Part shown: in pieces, positions 40,289-52,236 of the stretch
How positions within the stretch are numbered: position 1 is the stretch's first letter
How the letters are laid out: each line of letters opens with the position of its first letter
Source of the DNA: Glandiceps talaboti
Taxonomy: Eukaryota; Hemichordata; Enteropneusta; Spengelidae
Direction of reading: 5' to 3'
DNA: 64,000 bases
NCBI RefSeq assembly: GCF_964340395.1
Contig: NC_135553.1
Coordinates: 131,001-195,000, forward strand
The notes under the pieces: generated by a model
The model's input: only the letters and a program-made list of their open reading frames with translations
Databases searched by the model: none
Told to the model about the DNA's origin: nothing
Made by a program: the position numbers and the translations under genes

Positions 40289-40850
40289 CCCCGCCGGACG
40301 AAGTCCAGACGGGGACTTATGGATTGGATTCCGTCTGTCCGTGCGTGCGTCTGTCCATCCGCAGCCGTTTCTTGGAGATGCCTGGACCGATTTTTTTTCA
40401 AACTTGGTACAGGGGCAACATGCTAATATATGCACGTCAATTCGTTTTATGATACGATCCAATATGGCTGCCTGGCAGCCATTTTGTTTGCGAATTTTCC
40501 ATGTCCAAAGCCATAACTCAGACATGCTTGAACAGATCTCATTCAAAGTTGGTATTAAGACAGTGTTCTATGACATACATTTGCATATCCATTTTCGTCA
40601 TGATACAATCCGATATGGCTGCCTGGCAGCCATTTTGTTTGCGAATTTTCCCTGTCCTAAGCCATAACTCAGACATGCTTGAACAGATCTCATTCAAAGT
40701 TGGTAATAGGACAGTGTTCTATTACATACATGTGCATACCCATTTTCGTTGTGATACAATCCGATATGGCTGCCTGGCAGCCATTTTGTTGGCACAGTTT
40801 TCATGTCCAAAGCCATAACTCAGACATGCTTGAACAGAGTAGTGATATCA
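40289..40850 (+). repeat. Dispersed repeat with hairpin head and ~155-bp tandem units
   Basis: The head AGTCCCCG...CGGGGACT (40289-40317) can fold back. Then come a CCGTCTGTCCGTGCGTGCGT tract and three units of about 155 bases. Each unit contains GCCATAACTCAGACATGCTT and the palindrome TGGCTGCCTGGCAGCCA (about 40464, 40617, 40769). Overlapping open frames (40341-40667, 40501-40818) follow from the repetition and encode no recognised domain. Confidence 0.7.
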
Positions 40851-40965
40851 AAACCAACCATATGAGGCCAAACAACATTAACCAGGTTTGAAAATGACAA
40901 CATAAACTGCCAGTTCCTTAAAACCCAATCATAGCAGGGACTATGTCATTTTCAATGACTTGTTT

Positions 40966-43900
40966 TGAAAACGATTACAGCTGATTTGACAAAATAAAGA
41001 ACAAAAAATAAATGTTTTACATATATATTGTTAGATTACTAGAATTGGTTTCCAACTTTGTCTCAACATTTGCTACAACAGTGACAGACATTGTTGAAGT
41101 TACACTAAAACTTAGAGGTACATAATATCACCAGGGTGCACACACTTAGTAGTCGCCTTGTATACAAATACTAGTCCCATGTATTTTCAATGATATATCT
41201 TCTACAATCGTAAGTAATTGTACTTTAAAAATTGTAAGTTAAATTTTTTTTAAAAGGTGGGGGGGGGGGGGGAATTGGCTTCCTTGTGGAAAATAATATT
41301 CAGATTATTGACTCCAATTTATTTAAATCCCAAGATGATGATCTTGAAAGATTATGGATAAATTTGCAAGTTGAAGAGAGACAAACATTATGTTTAGGAT
41401 GTTCCTCCAGAAAATACAAATCAAGATACAGTGGATGAATTATACCATGAGTTACACAGCAATATTATCAACCTAACGGAATATAATGATCAGTTTCTAT
41501 TACTAGGGGATATTAATGGTAGAATACAGGATAGGTCTGGAGATACAATTCTAAACAAAAATGGAGAAAAATTAATTACAATGATAGATGAGTTTGATTT
41601 AAATGTACTTAATAATAGTAGTATTAGCATTGGAAAATGGACAACAATCTGTTATAGACTATATGTTTACAAGTGATAATTTCAGGTATAAAATAGATGA
41701 GCTTTTTGTAGATGAGGATAGAATCTTTGACATAGGAAGTGACCACAATTTAATGTACACTACACTACACTACACTACACTACACTACACTACACTACAC
41801 TACACAAATTCCAGAAACTAAAGAGAATACTGAATGTGATTCATGTCATACTCAGAAATGGAATATCAGTGATGAAACACACTGGAATTACTTCCAGAAG
41901 AATATAGCCTCAAAACTTAGCTCACTTGACACGGTGGTTAATTTGGCCTCAAATAGAAAGAATCAACATGCCTGTGATGAACTTTGGAATTATTGGCTAA
42001 CCTCTGTTACTGAAACATGCCACGAAGTCATAGGAAAAAAACAATAAAAAGCTCATATAAACCATGGTTTGATAAAGAAGTCAAAGCTGCAATCAATGTC
42101 AGAAAGAAATCAAATCGTAAACACAGACAGTGGGTTCATGATAATAACATTAACAATAATATGAATAGTGAATATGCATGATATGGGCAAACTTTATGGC
42201 AGAAGTATTTGGATGATAAGAAGTGTACACAAAATATTATTAAACAGGAACAAATTGAATGTAAAGTTCAACAGTGCATCAATGTTTCAAAATCAGGTGG
42301 AAAATCCAGTAAGAAATACTGGTCATTATTAAGAGGTACAAAAGAAAGATCATACACAACAGTAGTTCTCAATCAACAATCAAACTTAGTACTAGAAAAG
42401 GACAAAGTTAAGGATGTATTAACTGTTTATTGGCAACATTTAGGTGAACGGAACCAGAATACCAACTTGACTCTAAAAGATATATACAGGGAAGAAGCGA
42501 AAGTTTTTGAGAATAAGGTAATAAATTCTGTGTCAAGATTTGAGGAAGAATCAATCAATAGTTCTGAGTCAATAGCAATAACAAGTGACACTATAAAAAA
42601 CCTAATTTCAAACCTACAGAACAATAAGGCCCCTGGTCCAGATGAACTAACCTATGAAATTATTAAGGCAGGTGGGAAGGTTATCAGTGACTCGTCGTTA
42701 GTAATGTTTACATGTAATTTATTTACAGATCTAGAAGTTGTGCCAACAGATTGGGGGAAAAATATCATTATCCCACTACATAAAGGAGGCGACACAAGAA
42801 ATCTAATTAATAAGTACAGAGTTCACTGAGTTCAGTTGTGGGTAAATTATACAATAAAATTATTGACCAAGAAGTAACAAGTTTAATTGAATCAAGGAAT
42901 ACATTAGGTGAAATACAAGGAGGGTTTAGGAAAGATAGACAACAATTAACCAAATATTTGTTTTAAAGGGATTAGCAACAATTCGTAAATACAACAAAAA
43001 ACATACATATTTGGCATTTCTCGATTTCAAAAAAGCATATGACAGTGTTTGGAGAGAAGGACTGTGGTACGCATTGTGGAAATGGTATAAAAGATAAATT
43101 ATAGTGTGTGGTAAAACACTCATATGATCACATTGAAAGTAAAGTTTCCTTCGGTGATATAGAAACAGACTATTTTAACCAAAATGAGGATCTCAGACAG
43201 GGATGTGTTCTAGCGCCAATACATTTTCCTGTATATACCATTGAATTTTAAAAAATGCTAAACAAATCAAACCTAGGGGTTAATCTAAATGGTCAAATCA
43301 TGAATGGCTTGTTTTCTGTTGAAGATGTAGCCCTTGTAGCACCAAATGAAAACAAACTACAAGTCATACTAGATGTCACAAATAAATATTGTAAACTTTG
43401 GAAAATAAATATTAATGAGAAGAAATCAAATGTTCTGGTAATCAATAAGAAAGTAGACAGACAAAAGAACTGGTTCATTGGTAATTTAAACATAAAAGAG
43501 GCAAATGAATACAAGTATCTAGGGTACTGGATCACTCGCAATCTTTCAGATCATACTCATTTTATGAACTGTGTCAAAGAAATTTGACAACTTATTACCC
43601 ATCATGAAATCTATTTGGTAGCCATTGTAACATCAATAGGGTTGATTTTGGTCTGTCTTTATGGAACCACATACTGCGTCCTACACTTGAATATGCAGGT
43701 GAATTACTCTTATTAAGTCAAACAGATGTGGAACGTACAGTGGGAAAATTCATATTAAAAGCATGTAAATATACTGCAAATGAAGCAGTTCTGGGTGACC
43801 ATGGCTGGAACACAATGTCAAATAGATTTAATTTGTAGATAAATCACGATGGACTAAATGTGTCTTTAACCATCTCAAATCCATTAGCGAAGAATCTGAA

Positions 43901-44040
43901 AGAAATATGACAAAACTGTCCTGGAATTGGCCGAAAACTGCAAATAATGTATTAATAGACCTTAATATTGATAAAGCCCAAATTCAAACTCCTTCAGAGA
44001 ATAAAATCAAACATATCATATTTAAAAAGGATCGATGAGC
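40966..44040 (+). mobile_element. Degenerate non-LTR retrotransposon, plus orientation
   Basis: Endonuclease remnants lie at 41431-41820 (LLLGDINGRI, MIDEFDLNVLNN, QQSVIDYMFTSDN). The RT follows at 42209-43860 (NNKAPGPDELTYEIIK, FLDFKKAYDSVW, DLRQGCVLAP), with thumb fragments beyond. Frames are broken by stops and shifts. The catalytic box that reads FADD in the minus-strand copies is SVED here, so it is inactive. A (TACAC)n expansion sits at 41755-41803 inside the endonuclease. The 3' end is missing. The whole stretch 40966-43850 is the inverted counterpart of 52237-55100. Confidence 0.88.
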
Positions 44041-44287
44041 ATAAATAATTATTTTTGGTAAATAGGCTATATCTTAAGAATACATACTTCAATTCCAATA
44101 CAATTCAGTACACATGTTAACCATAACAATCGCATATGTCCTGTAAAACTTGTTGGTGTACCTTTCAGTGTTAATGAATAATTTGCATAATTAATGATTT
44201 TTGGTAATTAGGCTATATCTTAAGACTGCATACTTCAATTTCAATACAATTTAGTACATACCATTATCAAAATCATCAAAAAAATGT
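44041..44287. repeat. Two tandem copies of a dispersed AT-rich repeat
   Basis: GGCTATATCTTAAGA.T.CAT with TACTTCAATT, then CAATACAATT, is repeated about 150 bases apart (44064 and 44211). TTTGCATAATTAATGATTTT lies between. A relative is at 27831. Confidence 0.6.
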
Positions 44288-45223
44288 AACTATAAATGAA
44301 CTTTATGAAGAATTTTGTTGTGTAAAAACACTGTGTGTGCATGTGTGATGTGATACTAGTAATTAATGAAGTTAATGACCACACATGGTCTCAATGAGGG
44401 TTATTGGGTTAATTGTTTACTTTCCAACTGATAACCAACAAGATTAATTGTCTGCTACAACTAAACAAAACAAACAATCAGTTAATTTCTACAGTATTGT
44501 GGATTTGTGGAATATGGCCAGCCATTGAGCCTTCACAATTCATCTTTCAATCATTGACAGGAGTTCATGGTGCAATAACAGCCCTCCATTACAGGTTTTT
44601 GTATAAATTTCAAACCCCCATACATTATTCAAAATTAATTTTTGAAAACATGGGATATATATTACTGTTCTATCCTGGATGAAAGACTTGCATTTATTTT
44701 ACAAAACAGGTTCATGTTGTTGAACTACATATTTTATGAAGTGAAGTTACATAACCATACAATTAAATCATAGTTGCCAGGTTATGTATAACTATGTACT
44801 ACAAACAATTACTTTAGCATGTTGAGAATTATATTTAAATTAAATTGGCATATCTGTTTTGGAAAATACATTTTACAATATACAGTTTACAATTATATGT
44901 GTCTATCGTTGATACAAGTGTTCACTTCGAATTATAAATACATCTTTCAATTTAATTGGCTAGTAACGAAAACACAAATAGCAAAAAACATAAGGACATA
45001 CATAAACAAGATTAAAGGGAAGTATCATGAGTCAGACAATATGGCTACATGTTGTGACATTCCAAGGGTATTATTTCTTGGTATTTTTATGCAGATAAAT
45101 TGGCTTTGAGTGTGGTTACACTTTGCTTGATATATCAAATGGTTTGATCATTTTGTTAGGACACTACAGAATGTGTTCTATATTTCACACAAAAGGAGTG
45201 CCACTTTAATGTCTTGTACTTAC

Positions 45224-45346
45224 CCTTGAATTAGAAAATGATGCATGTAATCCCTCAGTAAGGGTATATGAACTAAAAGATGCTTCATATTAATAATGCC
45301 ATCCTCAATTCTATCATAATTCTTTATTCTATTACATACTTGGCAC
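45224..45346 (-). other. Exon-like segment (copy A)
   Basis: On the minus strand a strong acceptor (pyrimidine-rich, TATTTTATTACAG) and a GTAAGTAC donor bound 123 bases. These stay open in one frame for 40 codons, including CQVCNRIKNYDRIEDG and LLVHIPLLRDYMHHFLIQ. Entry phase is 1 and exit phase 2. I do not recognise the family. The copy at 56081-56203 is conserved; the version near 38770-38870 is truncated. Confidence 0.45.
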
Positions 45347-45533
45347 CTGTAATAAAATACTGGAAAGAAATAAAACAATCAGTACAATAAGTACATATAA
45401 GAGAGTCTGAAATACTGAAAAAAAAAACATAATGGATAAAACTATAAATTAAAGAAACAACTGTCTTTGCCATGGCAGAGTACAGTTTCTTGCAAAAAGA
45501 ATTAAAGGTGTTACACACACAAATATATACACA

Positions 45534-45766
<233 letters not shown>

Positions 45767-46314
45767 CTACAAGTATCATACATTAGAATGGTAACTACAT
45801 ACACACAGCATCTCATTTTCATTTTGCCTGTGTCCAGTAATGGGGAATATATGTAAGAAAAAAGATAGCATACTTAATTGAGTGCTTCTAATCAGTTTTG
45901 GTAACTTTAAAAACTTTCACCATAAAGTTGAATTGACTTTCTACATCCTGAAACTGAATCACGTCTTCTCTTCATAATTCTAAAAGTTGCAATCAAATAA
46001 ATACAATTTATAACATAACATAACATTTGTTCATTGATACTTTTATAAACATTAGTCAAATCTACCTGTTGAAAACCACACTAACTACAACCTTTTGCAT
46101 TATCTTCATTAAATTATTTTCAAACTTGCAAACAGCACATACAAGTTTTAACAATATAAATAATAAAAGTATATAACTCAACTATAGCTGACCATGCAAA
46201 AATATGAAGAAATTGTAGACATGGTGCATACATGAACCTAAATGATCATGGACACAAAATGGCATTCTTTGTAGGTATACATGGCACTGGATGTCCTCAA
46301 ATTTGAAACTACAA

Positions 46315-46770
46315 TTTAAGAATAATGAGGGGTGGGTTAAGAAAGTGGTCCCTGAAGAACCACATGGTTGTAAAAGATGGGTTAATTTGTAATAAATGTT
46401 ACAACAACCAGTTTTCCAGGATGTAAACAAGATTATTTCATTGATTGTCTGGTACAATACATTAAACCCAGGAGTTGGCATTAGTTCAGGGAAACTAATG
46501 TATAAACCATGAGGGTTGGGTTAAAAAAAGTGGTTCCAATAGATTGTAAAGGAAGGGTTCATTCAGGATAATTATTGCCAAAATCTGGGGTTTTTTAGTT
46601 GTTAGTGGGATTATTTCATTGATTGACTGATACAAACATCCAAACCATTAGTTGATTTAAGGGACAATAATGTAAGAACAATGGGTTCAAAAAGGGTTTT
46701 CTTAAAAACCACATAGATGTCAAGGAAGGGTTGATTCAGGATTAATTAATTCAAAAATAAGTCTTCAATA
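46315..46770. repeat. Degenerate ~175-bp tandem repeat (copy A)
   Basis: About 2.6 diverged units containing GGGTT..A.AAAGTGGT, GATTATTTCATTGATTG.CTG and AA.TAATGTA, just upstream of the SLATT-like gene. Counterpart at 57157-57611. Confidence 0.65.
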
Positions 46771-46959
46771 TAATAGAATATATTGGGACATTACACTAAT
46801 ACAAATTTTAAAACAAGTTATAATTTTCGTGATTCATGTGACTCCTCTATTCTCATTCATTATAAGTGGTCTCTTATCATAAAAAACCAATGTGGTTGTA
46901 AACAAGGGATTTATCTGCGAAAAAGGTGGAGTCAAAGTGTATCAATCATTAAATTCGTT

Positions 46960-47165
46960 ATTGTTATTGGTCGGGGCGGGGTAATCAAATTCATGCGTCA
47001 CAAAATATATGTTGCCACTGCGCATGTCGCAAACTAATTGACATTGGCTAGGGAGTCTTTTACCATGTTTACCACAGTGTGGTTCCTTCTACTGCTCAGT
47101 TTCGACTCGACTAGACCCGACACCAGAAGTATACCTGTCAAACGGTGGAAACTCGATTGATAGTC
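46960..47165 (+). promoter_or_regulatory. Probable promoter/5' UTR of the SLATT-like gene (copy A)
   Basis: The sequence turns GC-richer here. It has a GC-box-like GGGGCGGGG at about 46973, an NRF1-like TGCGCATG near 47019, and no TATA box. The context of the ATG at 47166 is GTCATGG, with G at -3 and +4. These are motif matches only. Confidence 0.4.
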
Positions 47166-47753
47166 ATGGACACGAAACAAGATGCCGACTATATTTCAGG
47201 CGAAGCTGAAAGCCGCATGAGAGAGAACATCGGAGAGCTGGCCAACAAGATGGCAGATAAAGCTCGTTTTCATTCTGTTAGTCATCACATCAGTGCAGAG
47301 TGGTATGAACGTTTTGACAGATGGATTATGTATTCTTCGTTTGTGCTCAGTGCAGCTGGCGCTGCCGGGGCCGGTAGCTTGCTGAGTGAGTGGTCAGAAC
47401 CCGACTCGGGTGTCAAGAAAAAAGCGATTGGTGTGTCAGTGGGAGCCAATCTACTCCAGTCAATGATAAGTGCCCTGAACGACAGCCAGTATGCTCCGAG
47501 GAAAGTTAGCCAAGAACACTACAAAGCGGGCGTTGAGATGAAGGATTTCCAGGGCAGACTTGACACGTTTTGCAAAGTGACGATGAACGACGTGGGAATT
47601 GGCGTTAACGAACTAAAAAAGGAGTTCAAGAAGTTCCAAGAGGAAAAGAAGAAACTTGAGGGAAATTTCATCAAGAGCCAAAACTGGACATTTAAACAGG
47701 TTCATCAAGAGATATCAGGATCGGATAGTAGGAGGGCTAAAAAAGAAGAATGA
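47166..47753 (+). CDS. SLATT-like two-TM membrane protein, copy A
   Basis: Complete intronless frame of 195 residues starting MDTKQDADY. The start at 47166 is the first ATG in a frame that is open further left. Residues 15-50 are helical, with ARFHSVSHHISAEWYERFDRW leading into TM1 (about 53-73, rich in Ala/Gly). A short acidic loop (SEPDSG) precedes TM2 (about 86-104). Then QEHYKAGVEMKDFQGRLDTF resembles the H..A......L helix that follows TM2 in SLATT proteins. Residues 148-166 are a Lys/Glu coiled coil and the tail is charged. Known SLATT domains are bacterial, with some fungal members, and are predicted pore-forming effectors coupled to nucleotide second messengers or SLOG sensors. Function in an animal is unknown. 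No sensor or synthetase gene is adjacent. Confidence 0.72.
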   Translation: MDTKQDADYISGEAESRMRENIGELANKMADKARFHSVSHHISAEWYERFDRWIMYSSFVLSAAGAAGAGSLLSEWSEPDSGVKKKAIGVSVGANLLQSMISALNDSQYAPRKVSQEHYKAGVEMKDFQGRLDTFCKVTMNDVGIGVNELKKEFKKFQEEKKKLEGNFIKSQNWTFKQVHQEISGSDSRRAKKEE

Positions 47754-47997
47754 GCACGTAGCTAGCACCGCTGAACAATCGTAGTTATTCTCGCCGTAAA
47801 TGCGTCGTTTTTTATAGCGCTTTATAAGATACCAATTTTTGTAAGAGTATAATCGCAGACCGAAATGTCCTATGCTATAATACTAAATAATTACATATAT
47901 GTCTACATTCGTTCATTTATGTAAGATATAAAAAAGGCTACAGCTAGCCTGGCATACGTGATACTTCTACGCTCTGATCTGCTTCTACGGGTCAAAC

Positions 47998-48345
47998 GAA
48001 ACTTGAGGGAAGTTTCATCAAGAGCGAAAACTGGACATTTAAACAGGTTCATCAAGAGATATCAGGAACGGATAGTAGGAGGGCTAAAAAAGAAGAATGA
48101 GCACTGCTGAACAATCGTAGTTATTCTCGCCGTAAATGCGTCGTTTTTATAGGTCTTTTATAACTATAAGATACCAATTTTTGTAAGAGTATAATCACAG
48201 ACCGAAATGTCCTATGCTGTAATACTAAATAATTACATATATGTCTACATTCATTCATTTATATAAAATATAAAAAAAGTAAAAGAAGGCTACAATTATT
48301 GCAGCTAACCTGGCATTTAGGTGATACTTCTACGCTCTGCTTCTA
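47998..48345 (+). pseudogene. Tandem copy of the SLATT-like gene's 3' end (copy A)
   Basis: Bases 47651-47997, covering the last 34 or so codons plus 3' flank, are repeated at 47998-48345. The duplicate keeps an open frame to the stop with three changes (N to S, Q to E, S to T). No splice acceptor precedes it, so it is probably non-functional or part of the 3' UTR. Confidence 0.8.
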
Positions 48346-51300
48346 CGGGTCAAACGACCTTTAGTTATGATTGACAGGTGCGTGATTTCGACCATAAATT
48401 CGAACCTCGAAGTGAATTGTCGTTAACTTCTAGTAGTTTGATATCGATACAATCTGATTAAAATCTGATGTGGTGAAAGCGACTAGATGTCTTTATTTAC
48501 TTTATTTCCATCGTTTTGCGTCATTTGTTTTACTCCGTGTGAGCAAAGGGAAGGATACAAACTGCACACAATAAACATATAAGGTATACCCTGTGAGAAG
48601 TGTATACCATATTTATGTTAAATAATATATGTTGGAGAAATATGAGGTACCATGTACACCGGCATGCAGAACCACATATCACTGATAAGGAATAAAAACA
48701 AAACAGATCCAATACCAAACTATTCAACTCAGTCAACCACTCCCTAAATACAAAAGTGTATATTTCTGAAATCATCAATGTTTAAACTACATCTTATTGA
48801 AAACTTAAACTGCGTAGTGTAATTTATTAAGAATTGTGCCAATTTATTAAATGAGTTATACATAATATATTGCTAAATTGTGTTTGTGTTCAATATTTCT
48901 TCACACTGGTTCATTTACCAATTATGAATTACCTATCTTTTGAGACATTGACCTTTAACCTTGATAATGGCCCCTCTTCAAAAATGTAGACTCAGACCAA
49001 ATAACAAAGTATGAGTAATTCTCAGTTCCTGAAATAGAATATTACTGCCAAGGCACATCATAAAATTAATGAACATTCAATTTCGTGGTCGACACCATAA
49101 CTTCTGCTCCACATGCATTATGCATATATAAGAATAAGTTGACCTTGTTCTATTTTGACCCTCTAGCATAAGGTAAATGCTATTACAGGTACTGAGAATT
49201 GTAACACATTTTCACTTCACTGATATCAAAGAGTTATGATTACTTTTATTTTGATTTCATTTGGAATGTTTCAATGTTCTATCACAGACAAGAAGAGTCA
49301 TGACGTTTTGCCCTCACCAGCCTCCTGTAGGGGTTGGTTGATGTGTGAGGGCGCCTCGTCATGGCGTACCTTACAGACTATATGATATGATTGTGATGTT
49401 GGTATGCATCATACATATTTAGATTAGATCACATGTATTGATATCACTTGGGTGATGTATTTTTTCCTTTTGATGCAGATACATGAGAGCTCTATCACAG
49501 AGTGATAGCACATGCCTTGACTAGACCAGCAAAGAAATAAGTTGCCTAATTGATTAGAAAACATCTGTCAAAAGTTATAGTTACTGTGACTTCATCCCTT
49601 GACACACACACACACACACACCTGTATTCCATCAACTTTGAATAATAAAGATAGTCATGTTTGTCAACATTAAAAATCATTTTCTGTGGAATATTCTGCG
49701 TATATGTACATATTTACCACTATTTATGCATATCCACACTGTTTGTGTTTTAACCGAACTACGTATAACCAAACCAAATTCTGTTGTATACTTTTATACT
49801 TATGGCAGTAAAGAAAATAATAATAATAAGATGTATTTAATATACTGTATTTCCATCAAGATATTACTCTACCACCCATTTACTACATTCTTTGTTAAGG
49901 GTACATGTAACAGCCACTAGTAGCTGTAACAATTAAGTAAGTATGTCTACTGTTGAAGTCAGGCACCTGGTAGTTTTATGATGAAAATAACATCTTTGAG
50001 GACAAATGTAACATCTTTTACAAATTTGTGGATCAACAAATAATTAGAAACATAGAAGTAATCAAATACAAGGTGAAATCAACAGAAAGCAAACTAATTC
50101 TTGGTACCTGCAATAGCATTTTACCACATACAGTACTGTATAGGCTTAAAATAGAACAAGTTTGACTTATTGTCATGTGTATCTATATAGTGATGTATAT
50201 GTATCACAAGAAGTGGCAGTCATGGTGTCAACCAAGAAATATGATGATCATTATTTTTTAGATGCACCTAGGTGGTCAAATGATAGTTATTTTTGGATGC
50301 ACCTAGATGGTCAAATGGTTGTTATTTTATATACATGATATAGGTGGCAAAATTCTATTTCAGGTACCAAGATTGTACGGTATAGGAAAATATTTCAGTA
50401 GTCTGTCGCTTTAAAAATCATAAATACACATGTTTTTTTAATATATATAATACTTTTAATTACAACTTTTTGAAAGTAGCCTCATTTCAGTTACATATTA
50501 AATTATGATTTTCGTTTAAATTACATTTCTACAGGAATGTGGAGGTAGAAAATTAACCTGATTTCAATGACCAAAATTTGAATGATAAAATCCGACATGA
50601 CAGTAGGAAGTACGTATCACCACAAGTGCAGTATGGCCACATTTCTGATATAACAATAACATTGATATCTACACTCAAGAGAAGGGTGTTCAGTTGAAAC
50701 TGCTATAATTCTGAAGATAATGTCATATTGACAATGGTGTTTTGTTAGATCATGATCAAATTAATGTCAGGTTGGTTGGTACCATAAATGGATAAAATCT
50801 ACACCTGTATACATGTAGCAATAACTGGCATGTTATTCAATTGGACATCAAACAGAGGGTAGGTTCATAGGTCAACAACATGATGTTGCTTTTAGAATGG
50901 AGATCATCTCTAAAACCCCTAAAGTGAGATTTACTTTCCAGGTACATTGTACATTTTGTACTTCACGAGTAATTCAAGTTATACATAATATAACGCTAGT
51001 TTCCATACATATGTTTTTCAATTACAGTAATGACTCATTTTCTAAAAAATTAAATTACATTGTGCTACATGACAACAGACTTTCAACAAAGACAGAGCAC
51101 ATTCATACATTTCAATATAATATGACAGCACTGTATTGCAAACTCCTCTTTTGACTGTTATGATACTGAAAAGTGCCATTAACCTACATGTACATTTGAA
51201 ATATTGCACTTTCATCTAACAATGACAAAAAGGCACTTCAATATTTATCAAAAAGTGTTTCATCCACAATACTTTCAGTTTTTTGATTACATAATTGATA

Positions 51301-51609
51301 TTCGATGTGGATATTAAGAATTTAGTTCGCAACAATAGTATGCTTGGTTCCTAGTAAACAGATGAAGAAAAGAAAAGGGAAAGATTCACTACTGCGACCC
51401 TACAAATGGTTTAAGACTTGCGGTTTAATTTATTGTCATAATAAAGATTACCCCAAAATTAGTAAAGGCCACTGAAACCCTTTACCCTCAATTTCCAGCT
51501 TTTGATATATTAAGACTCCATAAAACGTTACAATTATAAGTATTTTAAGATTGATTGAAAGACTCTGATAATATAACTAAAAGGAATTCTGTCAACTTTT
51601 GATAAGATT
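48346..51609. other. Gene-poor part of copy A
   Basis: A hairpin at 49299-49363 (CATGACG..GCCCTCAC paired with GTGAGGGC..CGTCATG) and a (CA)n at about 49604-49620. A strong acceptor at about 49481 opens only 14 codons. Nothing else supported. Confidence 0.45.
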
Positions 51610-51711
51610 TTAGAAAAACAATTCCTGGAGTTGTTTCCTAGTATCATCAGGTGATGTGACTGTATGGTCTATGGTCCTTGGATCAGCAAAGATCTCATGA
51701 TCATTACCTCC
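51610..51711 (-). other. Candidate terminal exon (copy A)
   Basis: After the acceptor GTTACATTTCAG the minus strand reads [20 protein letters not shown], then [13 protein letters not shown] and a stop (34 codons). The composition is protein-like and the frame is exact. An 11-base potential microexon ending at a GTAAGT donor lies about 135 bases upstream (51846-51856). Not recognised. Identical copy at 62450-62551. Confidence 0.4.
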
Positions 51712-52236
51712 CTGAAATGTAACAAAAGGAACAACACGTAATTAAACAACTTTCACATCTTACAGTTATACTGTGTGGAGTACCTAATTTTGTAATATAA
51801 CCACTGTCTCGGAAAGAAAAATTCTAAACTTTCGTTATTACTTACAGTTCTTTTCCCTAAAACAAGTCAAAACTATCAAGATCAGTGAGCCTGATCACAA
51901 GGTTTCATGTTGAGGTAGACACCATAATAAAGATAACATACAAACATCACTTGCAGGTGTGGGCTCTGTATTTAGTTAATGATATAAACAGTAACATACT
52001 ATTTTAACAGATTCTACCAACTTTCACTGGCTGCTGACCATGGATTTTGTTTTGAACTTCAAAAGATTATACCTTGTGTAGTAGTGAAAATGAATCATGA
52101 TGAGATATGAATAACCAAAAATGAAATGATAATATAAATGAAAATATATCACGAGTTTTCGGCCAGTTCCAGGACTCAGATTCTTCACTAATGGAATTGA
52201 CATGGTTAAAGACACATTTAGTCCATCGTGATTTAT

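Noticed and set aside
40341-40818. Two overlapping ~105-residue frames
   Set aside because: Frames of a tandem repeat with no recognised domain.
46182-46481. Minus-strand 99-residue frame (also 57025-57324)
   Set aside because: Lies on a degenerate tandem repeat; identity between copies only reflects the recent duplication.
47145-47165. Upstream GTG start for the SLATT-like protein (202 residues)
   Set aside because: A nuclear gene should start at ATG; 47166 has a good start context.
49480-49545. Plus-strand acceptor followed by a 14-codon frame to a stop
   Set aside because: Too short and no partner exon found.
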